Shown here: in pieces, positions 36,266 to 48,225 of the stretch | Numbering within the stretch: position 1 is the first letter of the stretch | Layout of the letters: every line of letters starts with the position of its first letter | The notes under the pieces: model-generated | Seen by the model: only the letters and a program-made list of their open reading frames with translations | Databases searched by the model: none | Told to the model about the DNA's origin: nothing | Program-made: the position numbers and the translations under genes | Assembly (NCBI GenBank): GCA_032207245.1 | Contig: CM063503.1 | Location: 109,770,850-109,834,849 of the forward strand | Direction of reading: 5' to 3' | From: Pardosa pseudoannulata | Taxonomy: Eukaryota > Arthropoda > Arachnida > Araneae > Lycosidae | Length of the DNA stretch: 64,000 bases

Positions 36266-36383
36266 GATGTAATCTTGTTCCTATGTTTATTAAAAAATAC
36301 GAAAACGAAACACAAATCAAATGCTTTAAAAGAATAAATAATAGCAATCATATTAAAAAGTTAAAGGAAATCTAATGTATTAA

Positions 36384-36609
36384 CCATTTCATGGGCCATT
36401 TATTTTTCACTCCACGTTTTCAAACAGAACTGTTAATTTTATTCAATCGATCGAACAATAGATGACAGTGAAAATCCGAAGCGGGAATTGGTCTTTCCGT
36501 CATCCCAATAGCAAGACCAATATATTAGAATGGATTTTGTGCTTCCCACAGGTGTGTGTTTGTAAGATCGTGTAGGTGGGAAATAATCTTCCCAAAGCCC
36601 ACGAAAGGG
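36384..36609. mobile_element. piggyBac-type MITE, TTAA-flanked (226 bp)
   Basis: TTAA at 36380-36383 and 36610-36613 bracket it. Its left end CCATTTCATGGGC matches the reverse complement of its right end, CCCTTTCGTGGGC. No coding capacity. TTAA duplication and C-rich inverted ends are typical of piggyBac-mobilised elements. Confidence 0.75.
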
Positions 36610-36879
36610 TTAAATACAAATTCCACTTTTCTACAAATTTTGAAGCGAGCGAAAATATTAAAAAAGTTTAAATGTTAAGTCAATCAGTGTATAATTTAGA
36701 AATGAATAATGTCGAAATGTTTCCGCACTGGCTTAAGCTTTCCGTCCATAAACCCTTGAGCTGGATGTGGGTGGGGCACATCTAAGTACTTCAGGAGTCA
36801 GAATACATCACATAAAGTTTCTTATTGTTAGTGGAGATGTGTTTTAAGACTTCATATATGGCGATTTTTTCATAGCGAA

Positions 36880-37000
36880 GGAGCAAAAGAAAAACTTACG
36901 ACAAGCACCCGAGTTACTCAAATAGGCCAAGCCAACGTAGTATGTAGATTTGGATCCATCATGGTACATTTTTTTTATAGTTGAGATTTTTGAGAGAGTG
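36880..37000 (-). pseudogene. I-like RNase H N-terminal scrap
   Basis: The minus strand reads YHDGSKSTYYVGLAYL, matching the start of RNase H (FTDGSK...GCAYI) in the other copies. Boundaries are unclear. Confidence 0.5.
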
Positions 37001-37009
37001 GAAATGTTG

Positions 37010-38380
37010 ACTGTAGATATGTGGCTAAGAACTATCCTTAATGTCCTTAATGAAGGTTTTAACACATTCATTGCCAAGATAAAATCTGAAGTTTTGAGTA
37101 GTATTCGATGTTTTTACCTTTTATTTAGTTTATACTGTTCTAGAACTTTCACTAAAAATATTCATAGTTTATAACACCAATATCACTCCGAATCGAGTAA
37201 TAACTCTTCCATCTCTGTATATTTAAGACTATTTTGCACTATCCTGTATTGCAGAAGACTTAAAAAGTGCTGATTGGTCTCTAAAATTAAAAAAACAAAC
37301 AAAAACCATACTCAAAATAAATAAAAACCAAACTGCATGCAAGCTAAATTACCGAATAACTAAACAAAATTATCCCGTGGGCAATTCGTCCGTATTTCGC
37401 TACTGTGAACAATGGATAACAAAAGTATTATGAAAAGACTGTCTACCTTTCTCACTCCAGGAAAGCCGATCCCTTCTCTATATAAATATTAGATGTCAAT
37501 TTGATATGGCCACTATACGATAAAACTTAATAGCAATGTCTTCTTGATAACGCTATGATACGTCATTTGGTGAAAAATCACATCAAACGTTATCGCGTGA
37601 TTGACAAAGAACATGATAGGTTGCAAATAAAATATATGATTTTCCAGGGTGTTAATTATACACTGGGAGCCCTTCGGACATTCTCCACGTTAGGTACACA
37701 ACTTATGATTTATTTGAGATATTCGCTTGGGTCATCAAACTTGGAATGTACTAGGAACCATTTTTAAGCAAAAAAAAAAAAAAAATAGAAAGACGCAAGA
37801 TTCTTATGTATTCTCTCTCTCATCGATATCACTTACAATTCTCATTTTATTTTAATAACACGCTAAACAATCATTTTTACTGGCTCCATTCACCAGATAG
37901 CTTTAAAATGTTTTTATATAATACTGGAATTCTTGTTTCCAGATTTTCTTTATTTACTGATTTTGTTCATTATGACTATTATGTTTTGATAGCAGCTTCT
38001 TCATTTTATAAAATTTATGTGTACCAATCTATTCTGTTCCAATGAGTATGGACCTGATTGTTTCCTAAGTTAAAAGTATATAATATTTATTACACCCAGA
38101 GCTTATTTGTTTCCATTTGTACCTTTGTTTTCTTTAAAATATTTTTCTGTTAGTCAAGCGACAGAATAAATGGATCTATGTCACAAAAAATATATATTTT
38201 TTTTTGTATTTCTGAAGTTTATGAAAGATATTTAATGTAGGCAAAATCTGTCATTTAATTTATAAGTACGATATCTTTTACTATCGAAAAGTTATATTGC
38301 TGGTATGTCATGTTATCTAAAATCTACTTTAAAGTAAGAAATGAAAATATCCATCATTTGGGATCATTACTCAGACTAAG
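37010..38380. other. No gene recognised
   Basis: AT-rich with short chance frames only. Confidence 0.4.
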
Positions 38381-38395
38381 GTTAGACACAAAGCT

Positions 38396-38799
38396 GGTTG
38401 GTTTGTTAGGGCTTAATGGCACTACATCCAACTGAGACAAATTGTGCCAAACACAAGGATGTATTAACTCCCTTTTCCAATTTAAAAATCAATGTCAAAG
38501 TATTAAAAGAATAAGAAAAAGAAGATGGGACAAATCAAACGATGAAAAACGGATATAATTAAAAAAGATAATGAGGTAAAACAACCCTAAATATGAGAAT
38601 AAAATCCAATAGCTTTTAAAAAGCTAAAAATTTTAGGATGTGGGGAGGCATTTAAAAGAGATTTGATGTCAGGAGTAGAGCAGTTAAAAAAATGGAGACG
38701 ATGATGAGCGAAGAGAGGACAGTCTATGAGGGCGTGTTTAACTGACATGTCAACTTCGCAATTTCTGCATTTAGGTGGCTGGTCACCAAGTAAAAGATG
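38396..38799 (-). mobile_element. 5'-truncated I-like copy, perfect 12-bp TSD (404 bp)
   Basis: AGACACAAAGCT at 38384-38395 and 38800-38811 flank it exactly. It holds the last part of ORF2 (HLLLGDQPPKCRNC, VKHALIDCP, ending IGFYSHI at 38587), a short 3' UTR, the stem TGGCAC (38417-38422) with GTGCCA (38444-38449), and a short tail. The frame is open over its length. Confidence 0.92.
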
Positions 38800-38811
38800 A
38801 GACACAAAGCT

Positions 38812-39925
38812 TATAATTCTTCAAACAATATACTAGTTTAAATTTTTTTTATAGAAGAAAATTAGTTTCTCCTTTCAGGACGATGAAACTAAGTTAAATC
38901 AGTTAAATCACTAAAATTGACTATGAAATACTGCATTTATATCTGTTTAAATTTAAGATAAACATATTACACTAACAAAACATGAGATTAAATTCCGGAG
39001 GAATTCCACTTTTACGACTTCACTGCAAGAAATAATCCCAGTGAAATGACAAGTAGTTGCCAATGAAATGTCTGGAGTAAATCTACTTCAGCTATTTTTA
39101 GTGTAAATTGAGAGGATTCTAATTGTTGTATAAGTTATTGAGTTGAAATGTCTGAAATTATTTTCGAATAAGAAGTGTCTCAGCATACATCAAACAAATA
39201 TTTTTACCCAAAGCATTTTTTTTAACCGAGAAATTTTTGTTTAAACAACAGACTCGCTGTTGGAATATTTTTAGAAAATACACTACAATGTTTTTTATTT
39301 CTCAATTTGTAGAAGTTTAAAATATTTTTCACTCCTTTTGCAGACAAAATATAATTAAATTTGTACTGAAATCAGCATTTAAATTGGTAATTACTATACG
39401 ATTAACCAAACTTTACATTCAAGAGTAAAATTGAGGGGACAATACTTTGTTTTTATTTGAACTATTGTTAAATTTATACGTGACAAACACGGACACATAG
39501 GTTTATAAACACCGCAATAATATACATAAATATCATATATAAAGATCAGGATATTACTTATTTAAGTCATTCTCCTACACTACTGGGACATATATGGGAA
39601 AAATATTCGATGGCTAGAAGTAAGGTTATTGGTTTATACATATAGTACACTTGTTTTATTATTCTTTATTTTCTTTTTTTCCAATAAACTTATTTTGGAA
39701 TTTTGTTTCGACTACATTTAATATCTAATTTACAGTTGAAAACTATACGTATATACACAAATAAATGCACATAAATGAATATTTCTTCCTATGTAATCAC
39801 TTTCTAAATGCTAATTATTATCTGATAAAGATTTACCATAAAAATCATTCAGTTATTTCTTCGGTTCATTGATAGTCCCTCTGAAGCTCCTCATTAGAAG
39901 ACAATCATTTTCTAAATATAAATAT
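38812..39925. other. No gene recognised
   Basis: AT-rich sequence; no motif stood out on either strand. Confidence 0.4.
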
Positions 39926-39930
39926 GTATA

Positions 39931-40420
39931 TTGGCTGACCTTTATTTACATTTTTATGAATCAAAATCTTATACGTTGTTGAATTATACTTATTTTCGAT
40001 ATTTAGATTATATTATTTGTTTTAGATCCACTGAATGGGTTGAGATACATTTAAGCATCTTTCCTGATACTTTAAAATTTACAAAAACTAAACTTAACCC
40101 TAAAGACTATACTAAATTTTTTATATTCTCTTAAAAGTGTTAATGGATCAATTGAACATGGAATATTTGATAAGCATAACACTTTTAAGTTTTCTATTAA
40201 TAAAGTCTATAATTGGCCTACATCTTTTCATGTTAATATAAAAAGAAATTTAATTCACAATTATCTTTTTCGAAGTAAAAGGCTCCATAGTAGTGTTTCA
40301 GAATTTCATAAAGATGTTACCGAGTTTATAAAACTTGTTTTGGTATCTAATTTTTCAAAAGGTTTCTTTATCAATCATTTTTTTTTAATTTGTCTAGCAG
40401 AAATGAGCTATTAAAAATCT
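39931..40420 (+). pseudogene. Reverse-transcriptase-like fragment of a different type (YLDD group)
   Basis: The plus strand reads FRYLDYIICF, a likely relic of an RT YLDD motif, then LSIFPDTLKFTKTKLNP, a stop at 40134, then in frame again FDKHNTFKFSINKVYNWPT and HNYLFRSKRLHSS. This order resembles RT-like proteins in which the YLDD palm is followed by a Tyr-Pro block and a DKR-x-F-x-F-x-I block. It is not the I-like or R1-like RT. The second catalytic aspartate is changed to Tyr. Family assignment is tentative; homology search of both halves would settle it. Confidence 0.45.
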
Positions 40421-40508
40421 GTCCTTTAGCTTGATTCGATAGAAAAATCGAATTACTGATCTTAGCCAAATTACACTGTCCTTTACTGAGTACTTCCGTC
40501 TCTTGTAT

Positions 40509-40593
40509 TAAATGGTTAGTTGCACGTTATTGTTGCACTTATTGCGTAGACTCTACGCAATAAGTGCAACAATAACGTGCAACTAACCATTTA
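40509..40593. repeat. Perfect 85-bp palindrome (42-bp arms, 1-bp spacer)
   Basis: Arms 40509-40550 and 40552-40593 are exact reverse complements around C40551. The centre reads GCGTAGACTCTACGC. Not related to the retrotransposon ends here. A palindrome with such a short spacer can extrude as a cruciform and is normally unstable. Confidence 0.95.
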
Positions 40594-40599
40594 CTGTGT

Positions 40600-41530
40600 G
40601 TTTTTAAGACGCAGCAACAGCAGAAGGCAATTCTCCATGGACTACGCTACTAGACTTTTATAAACATCCAATGGCAATGACGAAGAAGCAAGCGCCATGG
40701 ATAAAAACAGACAGTGTGTGTAAAGGAGGAGGAAATCCGGAAGAAGCTTCGAATGATGCATTATGATTTTACTCAAGACGATTTAATGTATTTTATGCTT
40801 AATTGTTTAAGATTTTGTGCTTTGAAAAAAATTTTCGTGGTTTTCAAAGTATGATTATTGTTCTTTAATAAAAGACACACAGAGGGACAGTTAAATAATG
40901 GTTTATTCACAAACTTTCAGCCACCTTCTTGACTCCTTTAGAATGTATGAAAATCCTGTATGAGAGAAGGTAGAACAGTTTTACAACTAAATGGAATCTT
41001 GCATTTACATGGATTCATACAAATGTTATATGGGTAAATTCTAACATATATTACAGAATCGATCTGTTTTGAACAAAAAGTTACAATTCTGTTCGTAAAC
41101 AATCACAATTATCTGCTAGACTCATCCCATCGTTTAGAATTATTTACTCGTATTATATTTAGTTTATATCAAAGGAGTAAATCATACAATTAGGATTAAA
41201 ACTTGTAACATTCAACGAATACTTGAGATTCCTATAAACGTATTCAATAACACGCAATAAGTATAATTATATGTATATTAAATTCTATTCAATAATAGAA
41301 TAAATGAAGTAATAGATTATGATTGCATAACAATTTGCAAATATGTGATATTGATGTAAATCTCTCCTCTAATAAACATTGTTTCGAAAAGATTAATACA
41401 TCTCTATGGAATTCGTATCTCTATACAAGGTATTTATCGAATTCAACCGAAGAATTCAGAATAGTGACGGTGCAGCAAGAGTATGGAAAAATCCCAATCG
41501 AATATAGGCTCAAACCTGCTTATGTGAGGA
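40600..41530. other. No gene recognised
   Basis: Chance frames only. Confidence 0.4.
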
Positions 41531-41534
41531 AAAT

Positions 41535-41670
41535 CTCAAATAGGTTTGGTTTGATTTGATTTGAAGAGCTATGGTCTACTCTTTTGATACACGAAGGCAA
41601 ATGAAATTGGAATTTCCTGCTCAAAGCTTATTCTAAACTGATAGCGATCATCCCTGCCTTCATTATTCTC
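41535..41670 (-). mobile_element. tRNA-derived SINE, third copy, 5'-truncated
   Basis: The TTTGATTTGATTTGAAGAGC start and the following segment align with 56685 onward (same family), including the block AAGCTTATTC. The tRNA-related half is missing or too diverged. Confidence 0.55.
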
Positions 41671-41770
41671 ACTTATTTCAGTAGTTCAGAAAACTAAAAA
41701 TGAATGGGCTGTACGTCAGGTTAACTAGAATTTGACTTTCTTTTACCATAAAATCTAGACATATCAACTG

Positions 41771-41835
41771 GTTAGTTGTTTGAAGTTTTACGGCACTGAA
41801 TACAAAAAATACATTGTTACAACCACAAGACATAT
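41771..41835 (-). mobile_element. Tiny 3' scrap of an I-like element
   Basis: GGTTAGTTGTTTGAAGTTTT then CGGCAC aligns with the tail and stem of the other minus-strand copies; the pairing arm has decayed. Confidence 0.55.
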
Positions 41836-41839
41836 CAAC

Positions 41840-44060
41840 TGGACTGTGAAGTAACTCCATATTCACCACCATTCGATATTTACAGACCTATTTTACTGGT
41901 AAAAATATCTGTATGTCAAGGAATATGTTAATGGAGTGAATGTCTTACGCTCCCGAACTTAATTCATAGTCCGGAAGGGACGAAAATGGGCGGGGAAGGT
42001 CGGCCTTGCATCCTATTCATAAACCGTCCGACCTATGTCTTTCATTTGGGGTGATTTGTTTGAAGTTTGTCAAGCTGTTTAAGTGTCAAACTTTTAAAGG
42101 GCTGTGCTGAGTTTCAACGCAATAAACCGGGTATCAGTTTGCACCTTCTATGCCCAATTCAAGGGAATATGCCATTTAATTCCAGCATACATATTCCTTA
42201 GTCTACGGACAATGGCCTGGAATCAATTGATACTTTTCTTAAATGAATACAGTTTTGGAGCGATTTCATAAAATCTTCACTTATGACCTCTAACCCCTTC
42301 ACCATAACTCTCTCACTGTATCAAAAAATTGCTGTGTAATATTTAGTGGCTGTTCGGCAAACCATGCAGATTTGTCTATAGAACAAATATTACGTATATA
42401 TATCAACTGCATTGACAAATATTTTGAACAAGATAAATAGGTTTTTAATTTAAATACAAAATAAGTAAATTCATAGTGTTAAGTACCAAACTCTTTTGCA
42501 ATCATTTGAGAACAGTATTTCATGCAATAAGGGTCCTTGCAAAAATTAATTGAGCCCAGATATTTTACTTCTGCTGACTGTTTGAAGTTTTATTCTTCTT
42601 TGGATGCTAATGTGAATGATTTTTTATATAGATTTTTAGTTAGCAATCTGAAAGCCAATGTTATATTCCAATGGATATATATTTTTATAATTGGATTTCA
42701 TCTGATAATTATCTGATACTTAAACAGAAATTAGTTTCAGTGATGAAAGTGAAGATAATCAGATTCAGCTAAAGACTGGGGCCTCTTATCTTAAAAATAT
42801 GGAGTAGATCCACCAAGATTGCTTTTTACAAGACACCCAGGAACAAAGGTATAGGCAATACTGAGGACCTTTGGGATTTTCTATTATATATTTTGATAAT
42901 AAAATTATAAATGAAAGTGTCTTAAACAAATGCATATTCTAACAAAATGTTAAATGATACTGTTCTAAAACAATATTCTACATCACAGCGATGACACCTT
43001 TAAGTGAGAATGACTATGGACTTTAGATCTTATCTTTCAAGGAATAAATAAAAAAACCCGAGAAAGTTAGTTTTCGACTACAAATTCTTTAATTGAAACA
43101 CTATTTTCCAGAGTAATGAGTGAAAGATAATTTTCACTGATTATGTAATTCTTACACTTTCAGGGAAAAAAAGGTTCTATAGCTAAACGTATCAGCTGCT
43201 CAAAATTGAAAAAAAATTATTCCTTGTTTGAACAGATAAGATTTTCAACAGTATATGTTCCAGAACCAAAACATCTCAGTTGATGACATTACTTAATGAC
43301 ATTTTGTGGAAGATTATCGTGAAACTATTATAGACCATCAAAACGATCCAGTTTCAGTTGTGGGAATCTTCACCTCTATATCTGTAATTTACACGGAAAA
43401 TGAAACTTAATAATGATTTTGTAAAGAAGGGTGTGTCAACGAAATATTTTAAGAGTTAGATAAAATAATTTATTAAACAAAGATTTTGTCTAACTTCTGA
43501 CAATTTTTACACTTCTCCAGAACTCTCCCAAATTTTGATTGAAAACAAAAACGGATATGACCAAACAGAGAAGGTTTGCCACCATTACTAAAAAGGAGCA
43601 AAACTGAGGAAAATTGACACAGTTGTATTTCAAAAAGGAAAACTAATAGCAATGAAATGGAAAGATAAAAAGGAAGTATGTATGCTTTCCACAATACATG
43701 GACATCTCATCATCAAAATGTGAAAAGGAAAAACTATTTTAAAATCAAATTTTATAAGGGATTATAATAAAACTAAGTGAAGTAGACAGGACTGATCAGT
43801 GGATTGTTTATTTTCAAACAATAAGTAAAGAACAAAAGAAAAACGTTGAGAAAATATTTTGACATCGAGGGAAGTCTCAAACTCGGCTCAGTGCAGTTTT
43901 AAACCCCCTCTCCACTTTAAAAAAAATCTGGCTAAGGGCTTGTTTATGCACATACCCGTAAGAAATTGTTTTAGAAATCGCACATCCTTATGCAGAACTA
44001 AAATTCTATCTTTAAAGCCCTTGAGCATATTTCTGGGAAACGTAGGTGGGAGTTAAATTT
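41840..44060. other. No gene recognised
   Basis: Only short frames without recognisable domains. Confidence 0.4.
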
Positions 44061-44064
44061 TATA

Positions 44065-44860
44065 TACTCACTACATGAGCGCCCTGCAGTCTCATCTCAG
44101 TTTAATCACCCTTTCATTTAAAAATTTCTTAATCTGCTGGATAAACTCATCTGGAATCTTTTTAGTTTTATTGTTTTGGGTTCCTTCTCATGTGGTGATT
44201 ATTGATAAGAGCTGGCGCACAAAACGACTAAATTTTTCAGGAATACTCTGGTCTGTTCTATGCCCTATCATGATAAGAAATACTTACCTACTCGATGTTA
44301 AATGGCAGAGCTGGAGTCTGTTTACCTCAAAAAAAAAAAACCATTTTAAAAAGAGAATATAGTACTAGACACCTTTAAAGACTAGAAGAAATGACATCAG
44401 TTTAACTGGTCTCCGAATCAGGCATACATGACTCACCGTCACCTGTTGTTGGCAGAGCCTACCACAAGATGTAAAAAACGTAAACATTAATGACCGTTAA
44501 ACATAGTCTCGTTGAATGACCCGACTAGAATTATCATCGCCCCCAATATTTTAATTATACCCGGAAACATTTATTTTGAAATCATGTAGGTTTCTACCCC
44601 AATATCTAATTAAGAATTTTATGCTGTTTATTCTTATACATTGAAGAAATCCAATTTTTAATTTCTTTTTTATATACTCTTTAAAAAATAAGTTGGAAAT
44701 TTCAGTCATTTATTGTATTTAATGTTTATTTTATTTCAATGATGTTTTTGCTTTCCCTTTATCATTTTCCTTACATTCTTTAATTTCTTCCTGTTATCTT
44801 TTGTTTGGCACAATATATTCTTGAAGGATCCTAGTGCCATTCAACCCCAGCTAATCAAGT
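44065..44860 (+). mobile_element. Decayed I-like 3' fragment (RNase H to tail)
   Basis: The RNase H core survives as FWVPSHVVIIDKS (44185-44215), followed by THRHLLLAEPT near 44425-44465 and a 3' stem TGGCAC (44806-44811) with GTGCCA (44834-44839), then a degraded tail. Many substitutions indicate an old copy. Confidence 0.75.
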
Positions 44861-44864
44861 ACTT

Positions 44865-46355
44865 AATTTCAGCTCTCAGGACTAACACAAAAAATTTTCA
44901 TTTTCTGTTTAGTTATTCTATATCGAAAAGTTTTAGTATTTAACTTTCAATGAAAAGATATAAATGCTAAAATTATCTAACATATAAGTCGGAAGTTATA
45001 ATCACAAAAAAATTAAAACGTACCTTTGTATTTAAAGTGTCTTGTTTTATATTTTAAACTTCATCTTATAATGAAAACTGAAGCTTGTGTATACATCTAA
45101 CAAAAAGTTTGATTTGTTATAAAAATGTATTTTTACTAAACCATTGATAAAATATACACCTTACTACAGGATAATACAAGTTTTTATAACTCTTAATAAG
45201 GCTTCAAAGTGTCTTTATAACTTGAAGTTTTAATAATTTTTAACAGCCCAAAATTTCAAACCACTTTTGGTTTAAATTTAATGTCGTAATGTCAAAAATC
45301 AACGTCAGAATGTCAGAGTTCTTTCGAAGAATTGTTGAAGAAAAAACTGACACTCTTTTTTATAAATAAAAAGATTACAATTATTTTCAACTTGAAGTTT
45401 TATTTTGACTGAGATTATTTTAGATTTTCGGTGAATATTAAAATAGGTACCAAAATAACACTGAATATTTTATATTTTACTTAGAAAGAAAACTAAATTT
45501 TATGGATAGGATATCAAATGTTTAAGTTTGAACCGACTGCAATAAATTTATATTCAGTTACATGGAAGAGGTTTAGAAATTGTTATATGAAAAATGTATA
45601 TAAGCATAAATGTATATAAGAAACTATAAAGAAGGTAAATGCGAATGAGTACTTTTAAGAATTCACTTTGAATAATTTTATATTATCTTCATTTTATGGA
45701 CGATAAATATTTAATAAACAGGTATGCTAAAGCTCGGTAAAATATTTTTCAAGAAAATAAAATTTAAAATTGTAATTATCAAAGGGAGTAACTAAGTTAA
45801 TTTCCCTAGTAAAAGAAGAGATGAAAATTATAATCACTGTATTTCAAAGTTACTTGGTTTAGAGTAACATTTACTTACACAATGCACTAAAAATTAAAAT
45901 TTTTCTATTGACTATTTTTGGGTGAATCATTTATTTGCTTCAGTCTGTTTGAACTCTGGACACATGTATTAGTCGAACAAACCTGAGGTATTATTTTCTT
46001 TCATGAGAATTTAAATTAAACAAATAAGCATCAGAAAATATTTTAGTTCTATTTTAATATCTTAGATATAGAAAATTTTTTGTTCCAAAAACCATTTGAA
46101 ATTTTGCATATGTTGACATATGATGGAAGTAAGATTTCTTAAACTACGATAAACTTTTAATGATTTTCATGACAAATGTTTCAATTCAATATTTATGTAA
46201 TTTTTTTGCGTAGCAAGTCGGTAAGAAAGTATCGACACTACTATTTTTTAATTTAATTTTATGCGTAAACTTCTCCTTTTAACAAGTATACTGCCGCGTC
46301 ACCCATATTCGAGTGAAGCTTATTTGACTACTTGAAAGAATATTCGCGTGTATTT
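44865..46355. other. No gene recognised
   Basis: AT-rich, chance frames only. Confidence 0.4.
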
Positions 46356-46361
46356 AAGGTT

Positions 46362-46450
46362 GGTTGGTTGTGTGCAGTTTTATGGCACTGAATCCACTAG
46401 AAGTATTGTGCCAACCATAAGGTAAGAACGTATGTATCTAAAAAGATTTC
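46362..46450 (-). mobile_element. Very short I-like 3' end
   Basis: GGTTGGTTGGTTGTG tail followed by stem TGGCAC (46383-46388) and GTGCCA (46408-46413). Only about 90 bp long, butted against the next copy. Confidence 0.75.
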
Positions 46451-46453
46451 ACA

Positions 46454-47165
46454 GGTTGGTTGATTGGAGTTTAATGGCACAGTCCTCCTGGGACATATTT
46501 TGCTAAACAAATAGTTAAAAATCATTCGACAATGACCAAAACAAACAGCTATAAAAGGATGACTGAAGATAAAAGGAACAAGTTAAAGATGCAAAAACAA
46601 TGTAGAGAAGAGACATAAGACCAAAAGTAGAAAACAGCGATGAAGTATAAAATTCAGATATGAGGATAAAAACCAATGTCTTTTATAAACAGAAATAGAT
46701 TAGGATGAGGTGGATTATTTAAAATATCTTTACTATGAATAGATGAGTTAAAATAATGAATACGGTGTTTTTTAAACCTGGGACAATCAATGAGGACATG
46801 CTTTATGGAGATTGCTGTATTGCAGTGATTGCAAACTGGAGCAGATTCTCTGAGTAACAAATGGAGATGAGTAAAATGCGTATGACCAATCCGAAGGCGA
46901 GTAAGAATAATGTCTCCCAGATGGCAAGGTACTCCAGTTTTCAATGTTTGGTTTAATTTTACGCAATTTATTATCAGTCTCTTCATCCCAAGAATTCTGC
47001 CACTTCTTATACAACAGATTTTTTATATATTTTTTAACATCACATAGGGGAAAAGACATATCCATAAAGTCACTAGCAGTTTTTTCTGCTTTATCAGCAT
47101 CTTCATTACCTTTAATTCCCACATGTGAAGGAATCTAGCTGAAGAGAAGGGTAAAAACCCACGCT
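46454..47165 (-). mobile_element. 5'-truncated I-like copy
   Basis: ORF2 end with HVGIKGNEDADKAEKTASDF, CNHCNTAISIKHVLIDC and IGFYPHI (46654-47122, two frames). Stem arm TGGCAC at 46475-46480; its partner is mutated. Closest to the subfamily of the minus-strand element at 29001-34509. No clear TSD found. Confidence 0.85.
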
Positions 47166-47308
47166 CAAGTCACCGGATTAAGAATAGCACCAGAACAGCA
47201 ACAACTATTTGCTAGCACTGAGGCATGCCCCACGCTGGAGGACAAATGCCACACAAGGTTGTTCAAGTTTCCTTGGGATAAATTTGGCCTTCTGCATAAG
47301 TCTTAAAG
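47165..47308 (+). other. Unassigned short open segment
   Basis: The plus strand reads QVTGLRIAPEQQQLFASTEA then CPTLEDKCHTRLFKFPWD to a stop at 47306-47308. The composition is more protein-like than the surroundings. It might be an exon relic; no family is recognised with confidence. Confidence 0.25.
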
Positions 47309-47589
47309 AAAAGAGCGCAATTCTATACTCCATTGCTGAAATCGTTTGCTTTTAATAATAGTAAATATGTATTCATTTCGTCCCTTTATATGCGTTTCTT
47401 TTCCCCATATTCAACTAGGGTGGAGATGAAAGAATACGTTAGACATTATCAAGGACATCAACATATGGTCATAATCCGTTGTCGTAATCCGTTTGTTGTC
47501 TCCGAAATTTTCGATTTTGTTGTTACATGCGTCGTTACAATCATAACTTGCATTTTTCTAATGATAGTTAAGTTTGAAGCTGTAGAATG

Positions 47590-48220
47590 ACATTTCATTA
47601 AAAATTCTAAAAGATGTCTAAGATTTACAAAATACTTAGAAATACATAGTTCTGCTGAGATTTAAGGAAAATAAAATTAGAGAAATTTAAATTCGTGCTC
47701 TGTTATTTTCGTTTATGGCATTCGCGTACATAAAAATATTCACTAGAATTGTATGAACCTGTAGACTTCTTTTAAGATTTTAGTTCAAGACAACTATATT
47801 ATACCCCTAATATTAGTCCACATCATATTCTTTTAAAATAATTCTATGGGGGGGGGGGGGTTAACATAACATAGAAAATCTTCAATCTAACAGAAAAATT
47901 GGTACCGATACATTCTCGAATATAACAAGTGAAATGTTTAATATTCTTTTTCAATCAATTTTGCATTTTAATATTGTTAAGAAAATGTTCAGTAAATGTA
48001 TGGAAGTTTTAAGATATTAAGAAAATATTTACCAACTTATATTTTGCCTAATATTGAAATAAATTTTCATGTTTAACAGGACGTTAACTTTAATTTACAT
48101 ACTATTATTTTGCAGTTTAAAGTGCCTCTAAATATAAAAAAATTACTTAAGGTATGTTACGTACAAAATTAACATTAAAGTACATGTACAAAGTTTAAGA
48201 ACACATATTTAATAACCTCG
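47590..48220. other. No gene recognised; 13-G run
   Basis: AT-rich sequence with a run of 13 G at 47848-47860. Confidence 0.45.
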
Positions 48221-48225
48221 TATCA

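Noticed and set aside
36232..36266. Hairpin TCACCTTACA/TGTAAGGTGA as a MITE
   Set aside because: Too short and without a duplication; it lies in or next to the R1-like fragment and may be chance.
47333..47590. Small membrane protein with a hydrophobic C-terminal segment
   Set aside because: Hydrophobic runs are common in AT-rich chance frames and nothing else supports a gene.
47848..47860. G-quadruplex at the 13-G run
   Set aside because: A single homopolymer is better explained as a slippage product; no spaced G-tracts.
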